Positions 9,255-19,400 of a stretch of DNA of 64,000 bases are shown piece by piece. Both the position numbers and the translations under genes were made by a program. Position 1 is the stretch's first letter; each line of letters opens with the position of its first letter. Source of the stretch: Bacteroidales bacterium (GTDB taxonomy: Bacteria > Bacteroidota > Bacteroidia > Bacteroidales > UBA932); the NCBI GenBank assembly GCA_021371955.1, contig JAJFVD010000013.1, forward strand, positions 155,479 to 219,478, in the 5' to 3' direction. Under the pieces are notes generated by a model. That model was given only the letters and a program-made list of their open reading frames with translations, made no database searches and was not told the DNA's origin.

Positions 9255-9377
9255 CTAATTCCATAAAGGAATCTGTGTGAGCGTGTAACCTTTGTCTAGA
9301 TACTCACTAATTTGATTGTTCCCAATAGGAGCCAAATAGACTCTGGCGGTGAAGCATCTCGGCTTGCAATGTTTCCC
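9255..9377 (-). pseudogene. Remnant of a SusD C-terminus
   Basis: Forty codons ending in TAG translate into ARVYLAPIGNNQISEYLDKG followed by YTLTQIPLWN. This is the shape of a SusD/RagB C-terminus (compare pair 2, ending QNPGW, and pair 3, ending SDNGKTLTQNPGW). There is no upstream part: the fragment begins directly at the T tract of the pair-2 terminator, so the rest of the gene and its SusC were deleted. It keeps its own downstream terminator. No start codon or ribosome binding site serves it. The identification rests on this C-terminal pattern only, but the context makes it likely. Confidence 0.75.
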
Positions 9378-9414
9378 AAAAAAAGCACCTGACAAATAAC
9401 TGGTCAGGTGCTCT
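9377..9414 (-). terminator. Intrinsic terminator after SusCD pair 2
   Basis: Stem AGCACCTGAC (9384-9393) with GTCAGGTGCT (9403-9412) followed on the minus strand by seven T; 33 bases past the SusD-2 stop. Confidence 0.88.
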
Positions 9415-9446
9415 AATTGAAATATATGGTATAATCTATTAACTTT

Positions 9447-11099
9447 TTACCATCCTGGATTTTGAGGGAAAACGATACCCTCTAAGTCATATAATGATTT
9501 TACACCGGTAGGTATTGCATCAAGATAATGCTTAGGTGTTATTATTATTCTTAGAGATGGATTACTGTATGGCGTAATATACATATTTGCATCAACAAGC
9601 AAACCGGTTGTTTGAGTTGGAACTTTTGCCCCTTTAAAAATATCAGGATTAGTCGCATAATCCAGATATTCTAATTTTTTCCACCGGCGAATATCCCAAT
9701 AACGGAATCCATCAAAAGCAAGTTCAATCCGTCTCTCTCTGCGAATCTCCCATAATAGCGAACTAATATCTGCATCTTTTTTAGGATCGACCGGAATATT
9801 CGTTATATTGAGTGACGAAACACCTCCTCGAGCTCTAAGTTTATTTATTGTATTATCTGCATCAATTTGAGTCATAACGCCCAATTCAGCAGCAGCCTCA
9901 GCATAATTCAAATAAACTTCTGCCAGCCAAAATATTGGAGCATTAGTATAATTTGCGTTGATTTGTGTAAGATCATTGCCAGTAATTGTATTATTATTGT
10001 ATTTCTTTATTAGATAGCCTGTTGATGAAATTAACCCACCAACCGCATTACCCCTATATGCCAAAACATTACCAATTGCGTCACTTAATCGGCTATCTCT
10101 GTCTGCCAATATTTTTGAAATATCTGCATCCCCTTTGTATAGAGGACTTACGTCAATTGGCTTCCCATCTGTACACAAATAGCTTTCTATCAGGTCTTTC
10201 GTAGCGCCGCTTATAGGAGTTGTTGAATTCAAATAAGCAGTCATGCTATGCATAAATGTTCCTTTTAAATAATATTTGTACATAATAGCCTCTGTATTTG
10301 AAGCTAAAGCAATACTTGTATAAATATCTTTATATTTTGGACTCAATGTATATCCTTGCGACATAACAGCTGCAGCAGCGTTTTTCGCAATTGTAAACAG
10401 TGCGTTCGCCTTCGTTGCATCATTATTATGATACTTAGCAATTGATCCTTCATATAAGGCAACTCTGGAAAGCAAGGCATTTGCAACATTCCTGTTAACA
10501 GTATTTGCTTCAGCCGTAGCCTTTGTTCTAATATTTGCAGCAGCAAATTCAAGGTCGGCCATAATTTTTTCAACTACAGTGCTCCTTGCTGTTCTTGGTG
10601 TATAAATCAAATCTGTCTCCGATTGATCAAGAAATTTATCGATATAAGGAACATCGCCAAATTTTTTAATAAGATTTGCATATTCATATGCCCTGAAAAA
10701 TTTCGCCAGACCTTTATAGTGATTTTTAGCCTCATCCGTCATAGGTACTTGGTCTATTCTTTCCAGTAAAAGATTTGCTTTTCTTATATAGATGTACGCA
10801 TTGTTCCAATCTGTGTTTGAAGCAGGAGCAGCAGTAGAAAAGTTGTTCATCCCCGACTGTAATGCCTGATCATCCGAAAAAGTGCTCCAGTAGAAATCGC
10901 CATTTGTTGAAGATCCGTTCCCGTATCCCATAAACCGATCATAGAAACCCCATGTGAAAGTCTTTACGTTGCTTTCATTTGTCCAATAGTTGTCATCAGT
11001 AAATTTTACCTTTGAGCCTCTGTCAAGATAATCTGAACATGACGCCAAAAGAGTAATACTCAAGGACAATACAATTGTTTTAATCAAAATATTTCTCAT
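9447..11099 (-). CDS. SusD/RagB-type outer-membrane lipoprotein (pair 2)
   Basis: A 550-residue SusD-family lipoprotein. Signal peptide with lipobox LLASC (Cys21) and the usual following SDYLD. The N-terminal SusD-like domain contains NNFSTAAPASNTDWNNAYIY and AKFFRAYEYANLIKKFGDVP, and the C-terminal RagB/SusD domain has FWLAEVYLNYAEAAAELG, SLLWEIRRERRIELAFDGFR and YWDIRRWK, all hallmark helices, and it ends in QNPGW. It starts 13 bases after the SusC-2 stop. It would be surface exposed and hand substrate to SusC-2. The ligand is unknown; this branch includes both glycan and peptide binders. Confidence 0.94.
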   Translation of the reverse strand: MRNILIKTIVLSLSITLLASCSDYLDRGSKVKFTDDNYWTNESNVKTFTWGFYDRFMGYGNGSSTNGDFYWSTFSDDQALQSGMNNFSTAAPASNTDWNNAYIYIRKANLLLERIDQVPMTDEAKNHYKGLAKFFRAYEYANLIKKFGDVPYIDKFLDQSETDLIYTPRTARSTVVEKIMADLEFAAANIRTKATAEANTVNRNVANALLSRVALYEGSIAKYHNNDATKANALFTIAKNAAAAVMSQGYTLSPKYKDIYTSIALASNTEAIMYKYYLKGTFMHSMTAYLNSTTPISGATKDLIESYLCTDGKPIDVSPLYKGDADISKILADRDSRLSDAIGNVLAYRGNAVGGLISSTGYLIKKYNNNTITGNDLTQINANYTNAPIFWLAEVYLNYAEAAAELGVMTQIDADNTINKLRARGGVSSLNITNIPVDPKKDADISSLLWEIRRERRIELAFDGFRYWDIRRWKKLEYLDYATNPDIFKGAKVPTQTTGLLVDANMYITPYSNPSLRIIITPKHYLDAIPTGVKSLYDLEGIVFPQNPGW

Positions 11100-11111
11100 T
11101 TTTATCGTCTT

Positions 11112-14100
11112 TTATAATGAAATTTGAATTCCAAATGACAATGATCTGGTAAAAGGCATTGTCCTTCCGTAGTACGCACCCTGAGTAGGAGATCCTGATG
11201 TTATCTCCGGGTCTATAGGAATATTAGTCTTTTTAAATTCGAACAAGTTTTGTCCGCTTACATAAATTCTTACTTTATCTAACGATATTTTTTTTGTGAG
11301 ATTTGCAGGAATAGTATAACCCAATGTTACATTTTTCATCCTTAAATATGCGAGATTAAGCAAATATTTGTCTTGAGGATAAAAATTCCTTCCTGTAGCT
11401 GCAGCAGAACCTGACAACGCAGCCATATTAGAAATCGTAGAAGCCCCTTCACTTCCTACTGTAGGAATAGGATAAAATGCTGTCGGATTTTCTGGTGTCC
11501 AAAAATTCATCTGATGCTGGTACATTGCATTATTCGCTGCATTGTAAAGAGGAATAGCCATACTTCCGGTTGCCCAATAGTCTCTTTTCCCTACACCTTG
11601 AAAATAAACATCAAAATCAAAACCTTTCCAACCGGCACCAAGCCTAAAACTATACTGATATCTTGGAGTGGTATTACCAATAACCACAAGGTCGCCATGG
11701 TCTTCAAGCGTTTGCGTGCCTCCATTTATTTCGCCTGATTTGTCTAAATCGGCATATTTAACATCGCCAGGGCTATATATGAATGTGCCATTCTGAAGTT
11801 TAACCTGGCTGGGTGAATTTGCCACATCATTTGCATCTGCAAAGAAGCCCGCATTTTTGAAACCCCAAATTTCTCCAATGGCTTTTCCCTTATAGTTTGT
11901 GTAAAGCATCTTTGAATCGTTTCCAGTCCATTCAGTAATTTTGCTCGTGTAATCCGACAATGAAGCCGATCCATAAAAATATGCATCTTTATTAATGGCA
12001 TGATTATATCCAACTTCTAACTCCCAGCCAGAAGTTCTAAGCGAGCCGGCATTTTGAGCAGCGGCTCCAACCCCAAACGCAGTTGGCAATGTTGCTCCGG
12101 GAGCAATCATATTTTTATTGTCTCTCTGGAACCAGTCAAATGTAACTGATAGTTCATTTTTTAACAACTTCATGTCTAGTCCCGCATTCAGAGTATTAAT
12201 TGTTTCCCACTTAAGAAGCGAAGAAACGTTTGCAGGGTTATTTGTATAAACCGGCCTTCCGCCTGATGGAGTAAGCCAATTTAATGTTGCAGAAGTAGTC
12301 ATCGTAGGTATGAATCTGTCAGCACCAACATTTTGGTTACCCACACTTCCGTACGATGCTCTTATTTTTGCATCATTTATAATATTCTTAATATTTGCCA
12401 TCCAAGGCTCTTGTGTAATTCTATAACCAACAGATATTGAAGGGAAAAATGCCCATCTGGAAGTTGCAGGAAAATTTGAGGAACCATCATATCTGCCATT
12501 TAGTTCAACTAAATACTTGCCTTTATAGTCATAGTTAATCCTACTAAAAATACCAGCTACCGCCCAATCTGAGTGGTCACCTCCTACGTATTGATCACCA
12601 GTTGCGAGAGGTATCTCTCCTGTTCTTGGATCCATTAATGTTCTCCTCTCACTTGAGTGAAAAATATAGTCTCCATTTTCAAAGTTAGCTCCGGCAGTCA
12701 CTTTTACTCTGTGATTTCCGAATAACTCATCGTAAGTAGCATATGTATTTGATGTGAGCTGAGTATATCTTTCTGATGAATATTTTACAAAGTCATTTGT
12801 ACCTGTTCCAAGAGTATTCATAACCAAAGGCGGATTTGCGCCCCAAAAATCCCAGAGCTGTACTGTTCCACCGTTACGGTTATCTAGAGAATTTGTAGTA
12901 CTATAGGCAAATTCTGATCTTAAATTTAATGTCTTTGCGAACTTAATTGTTGCGCCAAAACCGGAATTAGTATATGATTCTTTCAGAGAATTCATATTTG
13001 CCTCGGCAAGAAATCCCTGTGCAGCCCGGAAATAGCCCTTAGTCCCATTTTCGTCTGTATAACTCCCATAAGGCATGTATGCTCCCCATCTCCACATAGT
13101 GTAATATGGATCCATATAACCGGTATAAGGGGATTCATAACTATACTGACGAGTCACTACCTTTGCATCCAGGTCGAACCAACTATTTACATTTGCATTG
13201 ATTCCCACTGTCAAATTATATTTGTTTATCTTATCAGTATTGATATTTAATACGCCCTCCTGATAATTGTATGCACCGGATACATAGAAACTAATTCTAT
13301 CTGTACCTCCCGAAAACTGAATATTCTGATTCTGCTGAGGAATCCATTTCTGATACATAACCTCTACCGGATCCCATATTCTGAAAAAGTTTATCCTTCC
13401 TCCCACAACATCAAAATCCTCCCCTTTTATCATATTATTTCCAATACGATTATTTTTGTAAGTACTCAGCCATTTTTCAATTCCTGGGATAAGTGTACTT
13501 GCAGTCATACCAAAGACCTCCATACCTGTTCCTCCAAATCTTGAAAGAGCAGCATCTGTTGCACGAATTTCTGCAACAGGGTCGCTGGCAAACTGAGGCA
13601 AGAGAGTAGGAGTGCTAAAGGCATAATTACTCGAATATGATATATTAAACTTCTCACCTTTCTTGCCGGTTTTTGTTTTAATGAGCATAACTCCAAATGC
13701 TGCTCTTGCACCATAAATGGAAGTAGATGCAGCATCTTTTAATACGGAAATACTCTCAATGTCTTCCGGATTAACAAGATTAACATCACTTACAACAACA
13801 TTATCTACAATGATAAGAGGAGCCCCCCCGTTTGTCGAATTAATTGATCCCATACCACGAATATTCATAACAGGCGAACTATTAATTCCACCATTGGAGT
13901 ATGTAATTGTAAGTCCCGGGACAACTCCCTGAAGACCTTTTGCTACGTCAACAATTGGTTTGCCTTGTAAAGATTTTGAAACATCTACTGTTGATATAGA
14001 ACCAGTCAGGTTTTCTTTCTTTTGAGTACCAAAACCTACAACGACTAATTCATTCAAAAGCAAAGCATCTTCCAGTAGAATGACATCAATTTTTGAACGA

Positions 14101-14381
14101 TTGTTTATAAGAATTTCCTGAGTTTTCATCCCAATAGCGGAGAATACTAGAGTTCCCCGTGCTGGAGTTGAAATTTCATAAACACCATTTACATCTGTAG
14201 ATACACCAGTTTTTGTTCCACCAATAACAACGGCTACTCCAATCTGCGGATCGCCTTTGTTGTCTTTAACAATACCAGTAACCTTGATGTTCTGTGCCCA
14301 CATCGTTCCTGTAATTAACAGGAGGGCAAAAACCGATAGCATTTTTCGGGCTATGTGGTCTCCTTTCTTTGAAACATGCAT
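11112..14381 (-). CDS. SusC/RagA-type TonB-dependent outer-membrane transporter (pair 2)
   Basis: A 1089-residue SusC protein. Signal peptide 1-29 (ending TMWAQ), carboxypeptidase-regulatory-like domain (about 31-105), TonB-box region LNELVVVGFGTQKKENLTGS, plug (about 120-235, with PLIIVDNVVVSDVNLVNPED and ISVLKDAASTSIYGARAAFG), then the barrel, ending in FGIQISL. The first 85 or so coding bases and the upstream leader are nearly identical to SusC-3 although the rest differs, pointing to recombination or gene conversion at the 5' end. It is followed by its SusD after 12 bases. Confidence 0.95.
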   Translation of the reverse strand: MHVSKKGDHIARKMLSVFALLLITGTMWAQNIKVTGIVKDNKGDPQIGVAVVIGGTKTGVSTDVNGVYEISTPARGTLVFSAIGMKTQEILINNRSKIDVILLEDALLLNELVVVGFGTQKKENLTGSISTVDVSKSLQGKPIVDVAKGLQGVVPGLTITYSNGGINSSPVMNIRGMGSINSTNGGAPLIIVDNVVVSDVNLVNPEDIESISVLKDAASTSIYGARAAFGVMLIKTKTGKKGEKFNISYSSNYAFSTPTLLPQFASDPVAEIRATDAALSRFGGTGMEVFGMTASTLIPGIEKWLSTYKNNRIGNNMIKGEDFDVVGGRINFFRIWDPVEVMYQKWIPQQNQNIQFSGGTDRISFYVSGAYNYQEGVLNINTDKINKYNLTVGINANVNSWFDLDAKVVTRQYSYESPYTGYMDPYYTMWRWGAYMPYGSYTDENGTKGYFRAAQGFLAEANMNSLKESYTNSGFGATIKFAKTLNLRSEFAYSTTNSLDNRNGGTVQLWDFWGANPPLVMNTLGTGTNDFVKYSSERYTQLTSNTYATYDELFGNHRVKVTAGANFENGDYIFHSSERRTLMDPRTGEIPLATGDQYVGGDHSDWAVAGIFSRINYDYKGKYLVELNGRYDGSSNFPATSRWAFFPSISVGYRITQEPWMANIKNIINDAKIRASYGSVGNQNVGADRFIPTMTTSATLNWLTPSGGRPVYTNNPANVSSLLKWETINTLNAGLDMKLLKNELSVTFDWFQRDNKNMIAPGATLPTAFGVGAAAQNAGSLRTSGWELEVGYNHAINKDAYFYGSASLSDYTSKITEWTGNDSKMLYTNYKGKAIGEIWGFKNAGFFADANDVANSPSQVKLQNGTFIYSPGDVKYADLDKSGEINGGTQTLEDHGDLVVIGNTTPRYQYSFRLGAGWKGFDFDVYFQGVGKRDYWATGSMAIPLYNAANNAMYQHQMNFWTPENPTAFYPIPTVGSEGASTISNMAALSGSAAATGRNFYPQDKYLLNLAYLRMKNVTLGYTIPANLTKKISLDKVRIYVSGQNLFEFKKTNIPIDPEITSGSPTQGAYYGRTMPFTRSLSFGIQISL

Positions 14382-14500
14382 GATTTTTAAAATTTAGGTT
14401 AATAACTTTAATAGATTGTTATCACTATTAATGTGAATACAAAGTCAAATGCAAAATTAAAGAAAAAAACAATACCAATTACCATTTTGCTACCATATAT
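14382..14500 (-). promoter_or_regulatory. Conserved SusC-2 leader and promoter region
   Basis: About 120 bases share blocks in the same order with the SusC-3 leader: TTGGTATTG plus a T tract, the -7 box TAATTTTG at 14452-14459 (full match to TAnnTTTG), CTTTGTATTCACATT, AGTGATAACA, and TTATTAACCTAAATTTT just before the start codon. Shared sequence outside the coding region suggests shared regulation or a recent exchange. Confidence 0.65.
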
Positions 14501-14511
14501 TAGCCGTTAGT

Positions 14512-14586
14512 TCAGGTATATGTAATGATAGTTCCATCGGCTTTTTTAACCTTAAGTTTACGAACTGATCGGACTGCGACTAAAAG
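14512..14586 (-). pseudogene. Possible 3' remnant of an unidentified gene
   Basis: An open stretch on the minus strand, ending in TGA, translates to VRSVRKLKVKKADGTIITYT, which looks like a protein C-terminal beta-strand pair rather than random intergenic sequence. It begins within the terminator of pair 3 and has no start. I do not recognise the parent gene. By analogy with the SusD remnant at 9255-9377 it could be what is left of a deleted gene. Confidence 0.3.
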
Positions 14587-14617
14587 GAAAGAGTCCGGTG
14601 CAATACCGAACTCTTTC
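14587..14617 (-). terminator. Intrinsic terminator after SusCD pair 3
   Basis: Stem GAAAGAGT/ACTCTTTC (14587-14594 with 14110-series mate at 14610-14617), extended inward by CGGT/ACCG, followed on the minus strand by CCTTTTAG. It lies 18 bases past the SusD-3 stop. Confidence 0.75.
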
Positions 14618-14634
14618 ACAATAAGATTTATTAA

Positions 14635-16479
14635 TTAATTGGTCCACCCAGGATTTTGAGTCAAAGTCTTTCCATTATCTGAATAGAACTTGATGGTATT
14701 TGTAGGAACAGAATTAAAATAACATCTTGTATATACAACGCTATTGTCATCCCAATCTCTCCAATAAGTAGGACTATACAGGTTGTAAACGGCTACAAGT
14801 GACGAATCAGCATTGAAAGAGAAAAGTTTGTTGTTGCTTGATCTGATACTTTTTTTAGTTGCTGCTGGCAGAACTTTATAATTAAATATTGCACCATAAG
14901 CCAATTCCGTAGGATGATTAACATCTGTCTGTTTGGTTTTCAGATATGAGAACTTAGACCATCTTTGCAAATCTTCTCTTCTGAAACCTTCCATTACCAA
15001 TTCCACCTGCCTTTCTCTGCGGATTTCCCAGAGAATTGATGGTACACTTGGATCTCTGGCAGGGTCATTTATAGCTACGCCATTTACAGTTACGTCGTTA
15101 CCGGCAATAACCATTTTAGGTAATTTGGTTTGAGCCGTACCCTGATTATTAACCTTTATTGAACGGTTTCGCAGTTGATTGATGGTAGCATCAGCAATGG
15201 TCTGAGTAAAAGCACCTGTCTCATAACATGCCTCAGCATAGTTCAACAAAACCTCTGAGTATCTGATAAGAGGACATGCAGTTATATTCATTGAACCGAA
15301 ATACTTATTCTCTACGTCATTTGCTGCGTAAGGAAGAAACTTCCAGGCAGAAATACCGGTTGCTGTTGCTGCACCTGGCGCCCAGCCTTTTACGACTACA
15401 GTATCGCGATATGTCGCAAGCAATCTAGGATCTCTATTTTTTATCTGATTGCCATATAATCTTACACCATTATCAGTTACATAGTTGTATTGAGGAGACT
15501 GTCCAATAGGAAAACCATCAGAACACAGATATGTATTGATCATCTTCTGTGAGGCTGAAGGACTTTGTGACTCATATCCGTTGGAATAGGACACTGTACA
15601 ATGAGTAGCCTTTCCGTCTGCATATGACCTTGAGAAAATTACGTCTCTATTACTTGTAAGGTCCTCTGAACCAAACACAGCACGATAATCATCTGTAACA
15701 GCAAATTTTCCAGAAGCTATCAATTGTTCAGCAGCCCATTTACAACCAGCCAGGCAAGCATTTACTGCCCCATTGCCGTCTTTATTTTGATATTTCATCA
15801 GAGTACCTAAATAAAGCAGATCCCTAGTCATGTATGCCAATACGACATTTCTGTTAATCTGGTATGAACCGTCATTAAGTCTTACATTGGCAGCAGCATA
15901 TTTATAGTCCTCCAAAACCTGTAAGGCAACTTTGTATAGAGGATCTCTGTCTTTATACAAAGAGTCTGAAGTTGTTTCCTGAGTTGTTGTAAAAATAGGG
16001 AAATCTCCGAAAAGTTTTGCCATTCTCCTATACTCCATTGCTCTGAAGAATTTTGCAATTCCCATCCAATGATTACGTGCTTCGTCGGCAAGCATATTCA
16101 TTTTGCTTACCTCTTCAAGCATGATATTATGCCTCCTGATCATTGCAAAATCGAAGTTAAGATAGGACTGGGTAGTGGTTACAGTACTTTCCCATGCGGA
16201 TGAATTCACAAATTCGTCTGACCAAGGAGCCCACATAAAGAATTCAGGATATGTATAACCTGTACCATAACCGAAAAAATATGACTGATTGGTGGTGTTG
16301 ACACCTGTCATGCTGTTCCTATGTACGTAACTGCCCTGAGCATATAAACGGACATTGTTTTCATTAACCCAAAAGTTAGTAGCATCAAAATTGTCAAGGG
16401 GTTTTCTGTCCAGATAATTGACACATGAGCTAAAGGCTAATGCAAAAAATAATAAAATATATATTTTTTTCATATTCAT
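14635..16479 (-). CDS. SusD/RagB-type outer-membrane lipoprotein (pair 3)
   Basis: A 614-residue SusD-family lipoprotein with lipobox AFSSC (Cys19) followed by VNYLDRKPLDNFD. Hallmark segments: MGIAKFFRAMEYRRMAKLFG, SEVLLNYAEACYETG, SILWEIRRERQVELVMEGFR and DLQRWSKF, ending in TLTQNPGWTN. It is longer than pair-2 SusD, mainly between about residues 480 and 590. It begins 5 bases after SusC-3 stops. A second in-frame Met two codons downstream (MKKIY) could be the true start. Function: surface substrate binding and lid for SusC-3. Substrate unknown. Confidence 0.94.
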   Translation of the reverse strand: MNMKKIYILLFFALAFSSCVNYLDRKPLDNFDATNFWVNENNVRLYAQGSYVHRNSMTGVNTTNQSYFFGYGTGYTYPEFFMWAPWSDEFVNSSAWESTVTTTQSYLNFDFAMIRRHNIMLEEVSKMNMLADEARNHWMGIAKFFRAMEYRRMAKLFGDFPIFTTTQETTSDSLYKDRDPLYKVALQVLEDYKYAAANVRLNDGSYQINRNVVLAYMTRDLLYLGTLMKYQNKDGNGAVNACLAGCKWAAEQLIASGKFAVTDDYRAVFGSEDLTSNRDVIFSRSYADGKATHCTVSYSNGYESQSPSASQKMINTYLCSDGFPIGQSPQYNYVTDNGVRLYGNQIKNRDPRLLATYRDTVVVKGWAPGAATATGISAWKFLPYAANDVENKYFGSMNITACPLIRYSEVLLNYAEACYETGAFTQTIADATINQLRNRSIKVNNQGTAQTKLPKMVIAGNDVTVNGVAINDPARDPSVPSILWEIRRERQVELVMEGFRREDLQRWSKFSYLKTKQTDVNHPTELAYGAIFNYKVLPAATKKSIRSSNNKLFSFNADSSLVAVYNLYSPTYWRDWDDNSVVYTRCYFNSVPTNTIKFYSDNGKTLTQNPGWTN

Positions 16480-16484
16480 AATTA

Positions 16485-19400
16485 TTAAAAATCTATTTGA
16501 ATACCGAATGAGATAGATTTACTATACGGATAACTACGCCCGAATGACCTTGAGTCATTTTCTGTAACTGATGTCCAGTCTGTTTCGGGATCGACTGCTG
16601 TATTTGCCAACTTGTCGAATGTCAGTAAGTTTTCACCACTGAAATAGATTCTGGCTTTCTGTATCATAACCTTCTTTGTTATATGAACTGGCAAAGTATA
16701 ACCTACAACAAGGCTCTTGAGTCTTAAATATGACATATTCAGCAAGTATCTGCTATTGCTTACATAATTCCATTTTGCTACCTGACCATAATCTCTAGGT
16801 CTTGGGAAGTAAGCTCCTGTATTGTCTTCAGTCCAGTAGTCATCAGTACCCTTGAAGGCCTGCTCGCTACCGGTATAACCCGGAAGTACAGTATTACCGG
16901 TTGCCCACAAATCACGTTTGCCGACTCCCTGGAAGAACATGTCAAGGTCGAATCCTTTCCATGCACCGCCGAGTCTTATACCATAAATATACCTAGGCTG
17001 GTTATTACCGATAATTTTCCTGTCACCCGGGTCACCGATGGTGTTGCTGCCGAAATCGATTATACCATCACCGTCCAGATCTTTGAACTTGACATCACCA
17101 GGTCCGAACATGAAAGCTGCTGTATTAGTTTCAAGAGCCTTCTGATATCCAGCAGCAAGATTCTTGTATACATTCTGAGTCTTCCCATTGACTACTACTG
17201 TTAAAATGTTTCCATCGGTACCATATTCAAAGTCACTCTTCTGGAACAATCTCTCAGCTTCAAAACCCCAGATACTTCCAAGTTCATATCCATCATAATA
17301 GTTCCCGATAGTAGGATCCTCAGCAGCATTCCACTTGGTAACGGTTGACTTATAGTCTGTCAGTTGACCGCCAACATTGATTCTAAGGCCATTTGAGAAA
17401 GTATGCCCGTAATTTAAGGTCAACTCATATCCGTCTGTTGTCAACTCACCAAAGTTGGTTTGAGGTGCAGCAGCACCTATAGATACCGGAAGAGTTGCTC
17501 CTGAAGATAACATGTCTGAAGTTATTCTGCGGTAAACATCAAAGGTCAAAGACAAGTCACCTTTGAAGAATGATGCGTCCAAACCTGCGTCATATGTTGT
17601 AACAGTCTCCCAAGTGATACCTGGATCAATAAGCTTATACGGCAAGCCTACATAAGGAGTATAGTTACCTCCGATCAGCCAATAGTTTGATGAGCCGGAT
17701 GGGTTAGTAACGCTCATGGTAGGGCTGAATGAGCCGGTAGGGACATCTTGGTTACCGTTTGAACCGACAGACATACGGAGTTTCAAAGAAGGCATGAACT
17801 GTTTTACATTAGCCATCCAAGGTTCTTCAGTAATACGCCATGCAGCAGAAGCTGAAGGAAATAGTCCCCAACGAGAATCACTTGAAAATTTTGATGAGCC
17901 GTCGTAACGTCCATTCAACTCTAAATAGTATTTATCATTGAATGAGTAGTTCAATCTTGCATAGAAACCTGCAACTGACCACCATGAGTGGTTTGAAGAT
18001 ACGGTCTGATCACCTCCGGATAGGTTCAATTCACCCTTATCGGGATCGTAAGGGGTCATTCTCTTTGCATAATAGTATTTATATTCAGCGTCTTCGATAT
18101 TGGTACCTAACTGCACTTTAAAATAGTGATTTTTCAGTGAAGTGTTCTCATACTGAATATTAGCGTTATAAGAATTCCTGAGATTTGTAGAATTTTCCTC
18201 TTGAATATAGTTGTATGACGATGTTGAATAACTTGGGTTATAAAGCAAGTCAACAGTTGGATAAGTAGCGCTTAATGTGTTGAACATATTGATACCGCCT
18301 ATGTTACCGCCTTGTCTATGCGCATCCCAATTGGTTATGCTCGCTACATAGTCAAAATTGGCATCAAGTCCTTTAAGAATATGAAGAGATGCTCCTAAAT
18401 TCAGACGATGGAACATTGTAACCTCATTTACAGGCTTTGCCGCTTCCAGCTCAGTGATTGCATTACGGGTTTTCACACCGTTGAAAGTACCATAAGGATA
18501 TATACTTGCCCACCTGTACATGTAATAAATTGGCGGGTAATTTGTAGAGTTCCAAACAAATGGTGTTTCTGTCTCAGATTTTGACAACATATATCCTGAC
18601 CTTACAGTTAGATATTTATTAACATCTGTTTCCAAATTTGCATTGACATTTAAACGTTTGTACGAATCCGCGAAAGGCTTGATCATGCCTCTTTGATTCA
18701 GGGATCCTATTGAAATACTATATTTTGTATTTTTAGTGCCTCCGGTAATGGAGATATTATGGTTCTGCTGTGGAGCGGTTTTGTTATAATACATGTTGTA
18801 AAGGTCCCATGATCTGTAGAAATACATCTTGGTAGCATCGCCGCCTGTTCCATAATCATAGTCACGTCCTTGAACCATCTCAGGTCCGAATTGGTCACCA
18901 TATTTATAATTGTCCCAATACTCCTTAACCTTTACAATCATGTCAGGATTATAATAGATAGAACCGATGACACTGAGATTATAAGTAGGTGTGGCTGAAA
19001 GGTGGTTTCTTTGTAACCATGAGTAATTCAGCTGCACATCCGGCCTTAAAGGTTCCGGAACCTTTGTAGGTTGTGACCAAGAGAAGTTGTTTGAATAACG
19101 GACCTGAACACCTCCCTCTTTTGAACCTTTCTTGGTAGTTATCAGAATTGCACCAAAAGCAGCTCTGGCACCATAGATAGCAGTTGTGGCAGCATCCTTC
19201 AATACAGAGATACTTTCGATATCGTCAGGGTTTACATAAGACAGGTTAGGAACCTCCACGTTATCCAACACTACAAGAGGATTGCCTGATCCACCACCCA
19301 GGGTACTTGTATTACCCCTGATCTTCATTGTGGGAGATCCTCCGAGACCACCCTCTTTAGAGGTAACGATAAGACCTGCTGTTGTTCCCTGCAAGGCCCT

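Larger units (their letters stand above)
8976..9446. other. Intergenic region between SusCD pairs 1 and 2
   Basis: 471 bases without an intact gene. In minus-strand order it holds the terminator of pair 2 (9377-9414), a 40-codon SusD remnant (9255-9377), a second, near-identical terminator (9184-9222), an AT-rich stretch with the promoter of SusC-1, and its leader hairpin. The stretch 9080-9183 shows no further recognisable element. Confidence 0.8.

Noticed and set aside
9184..9414. The two similar hairpins as a CRISPR-like or REP repeat
   Set aside because: Only two copies, each followed by a T tract on the minus strand after SusD coding sequence: ordinary terminators.
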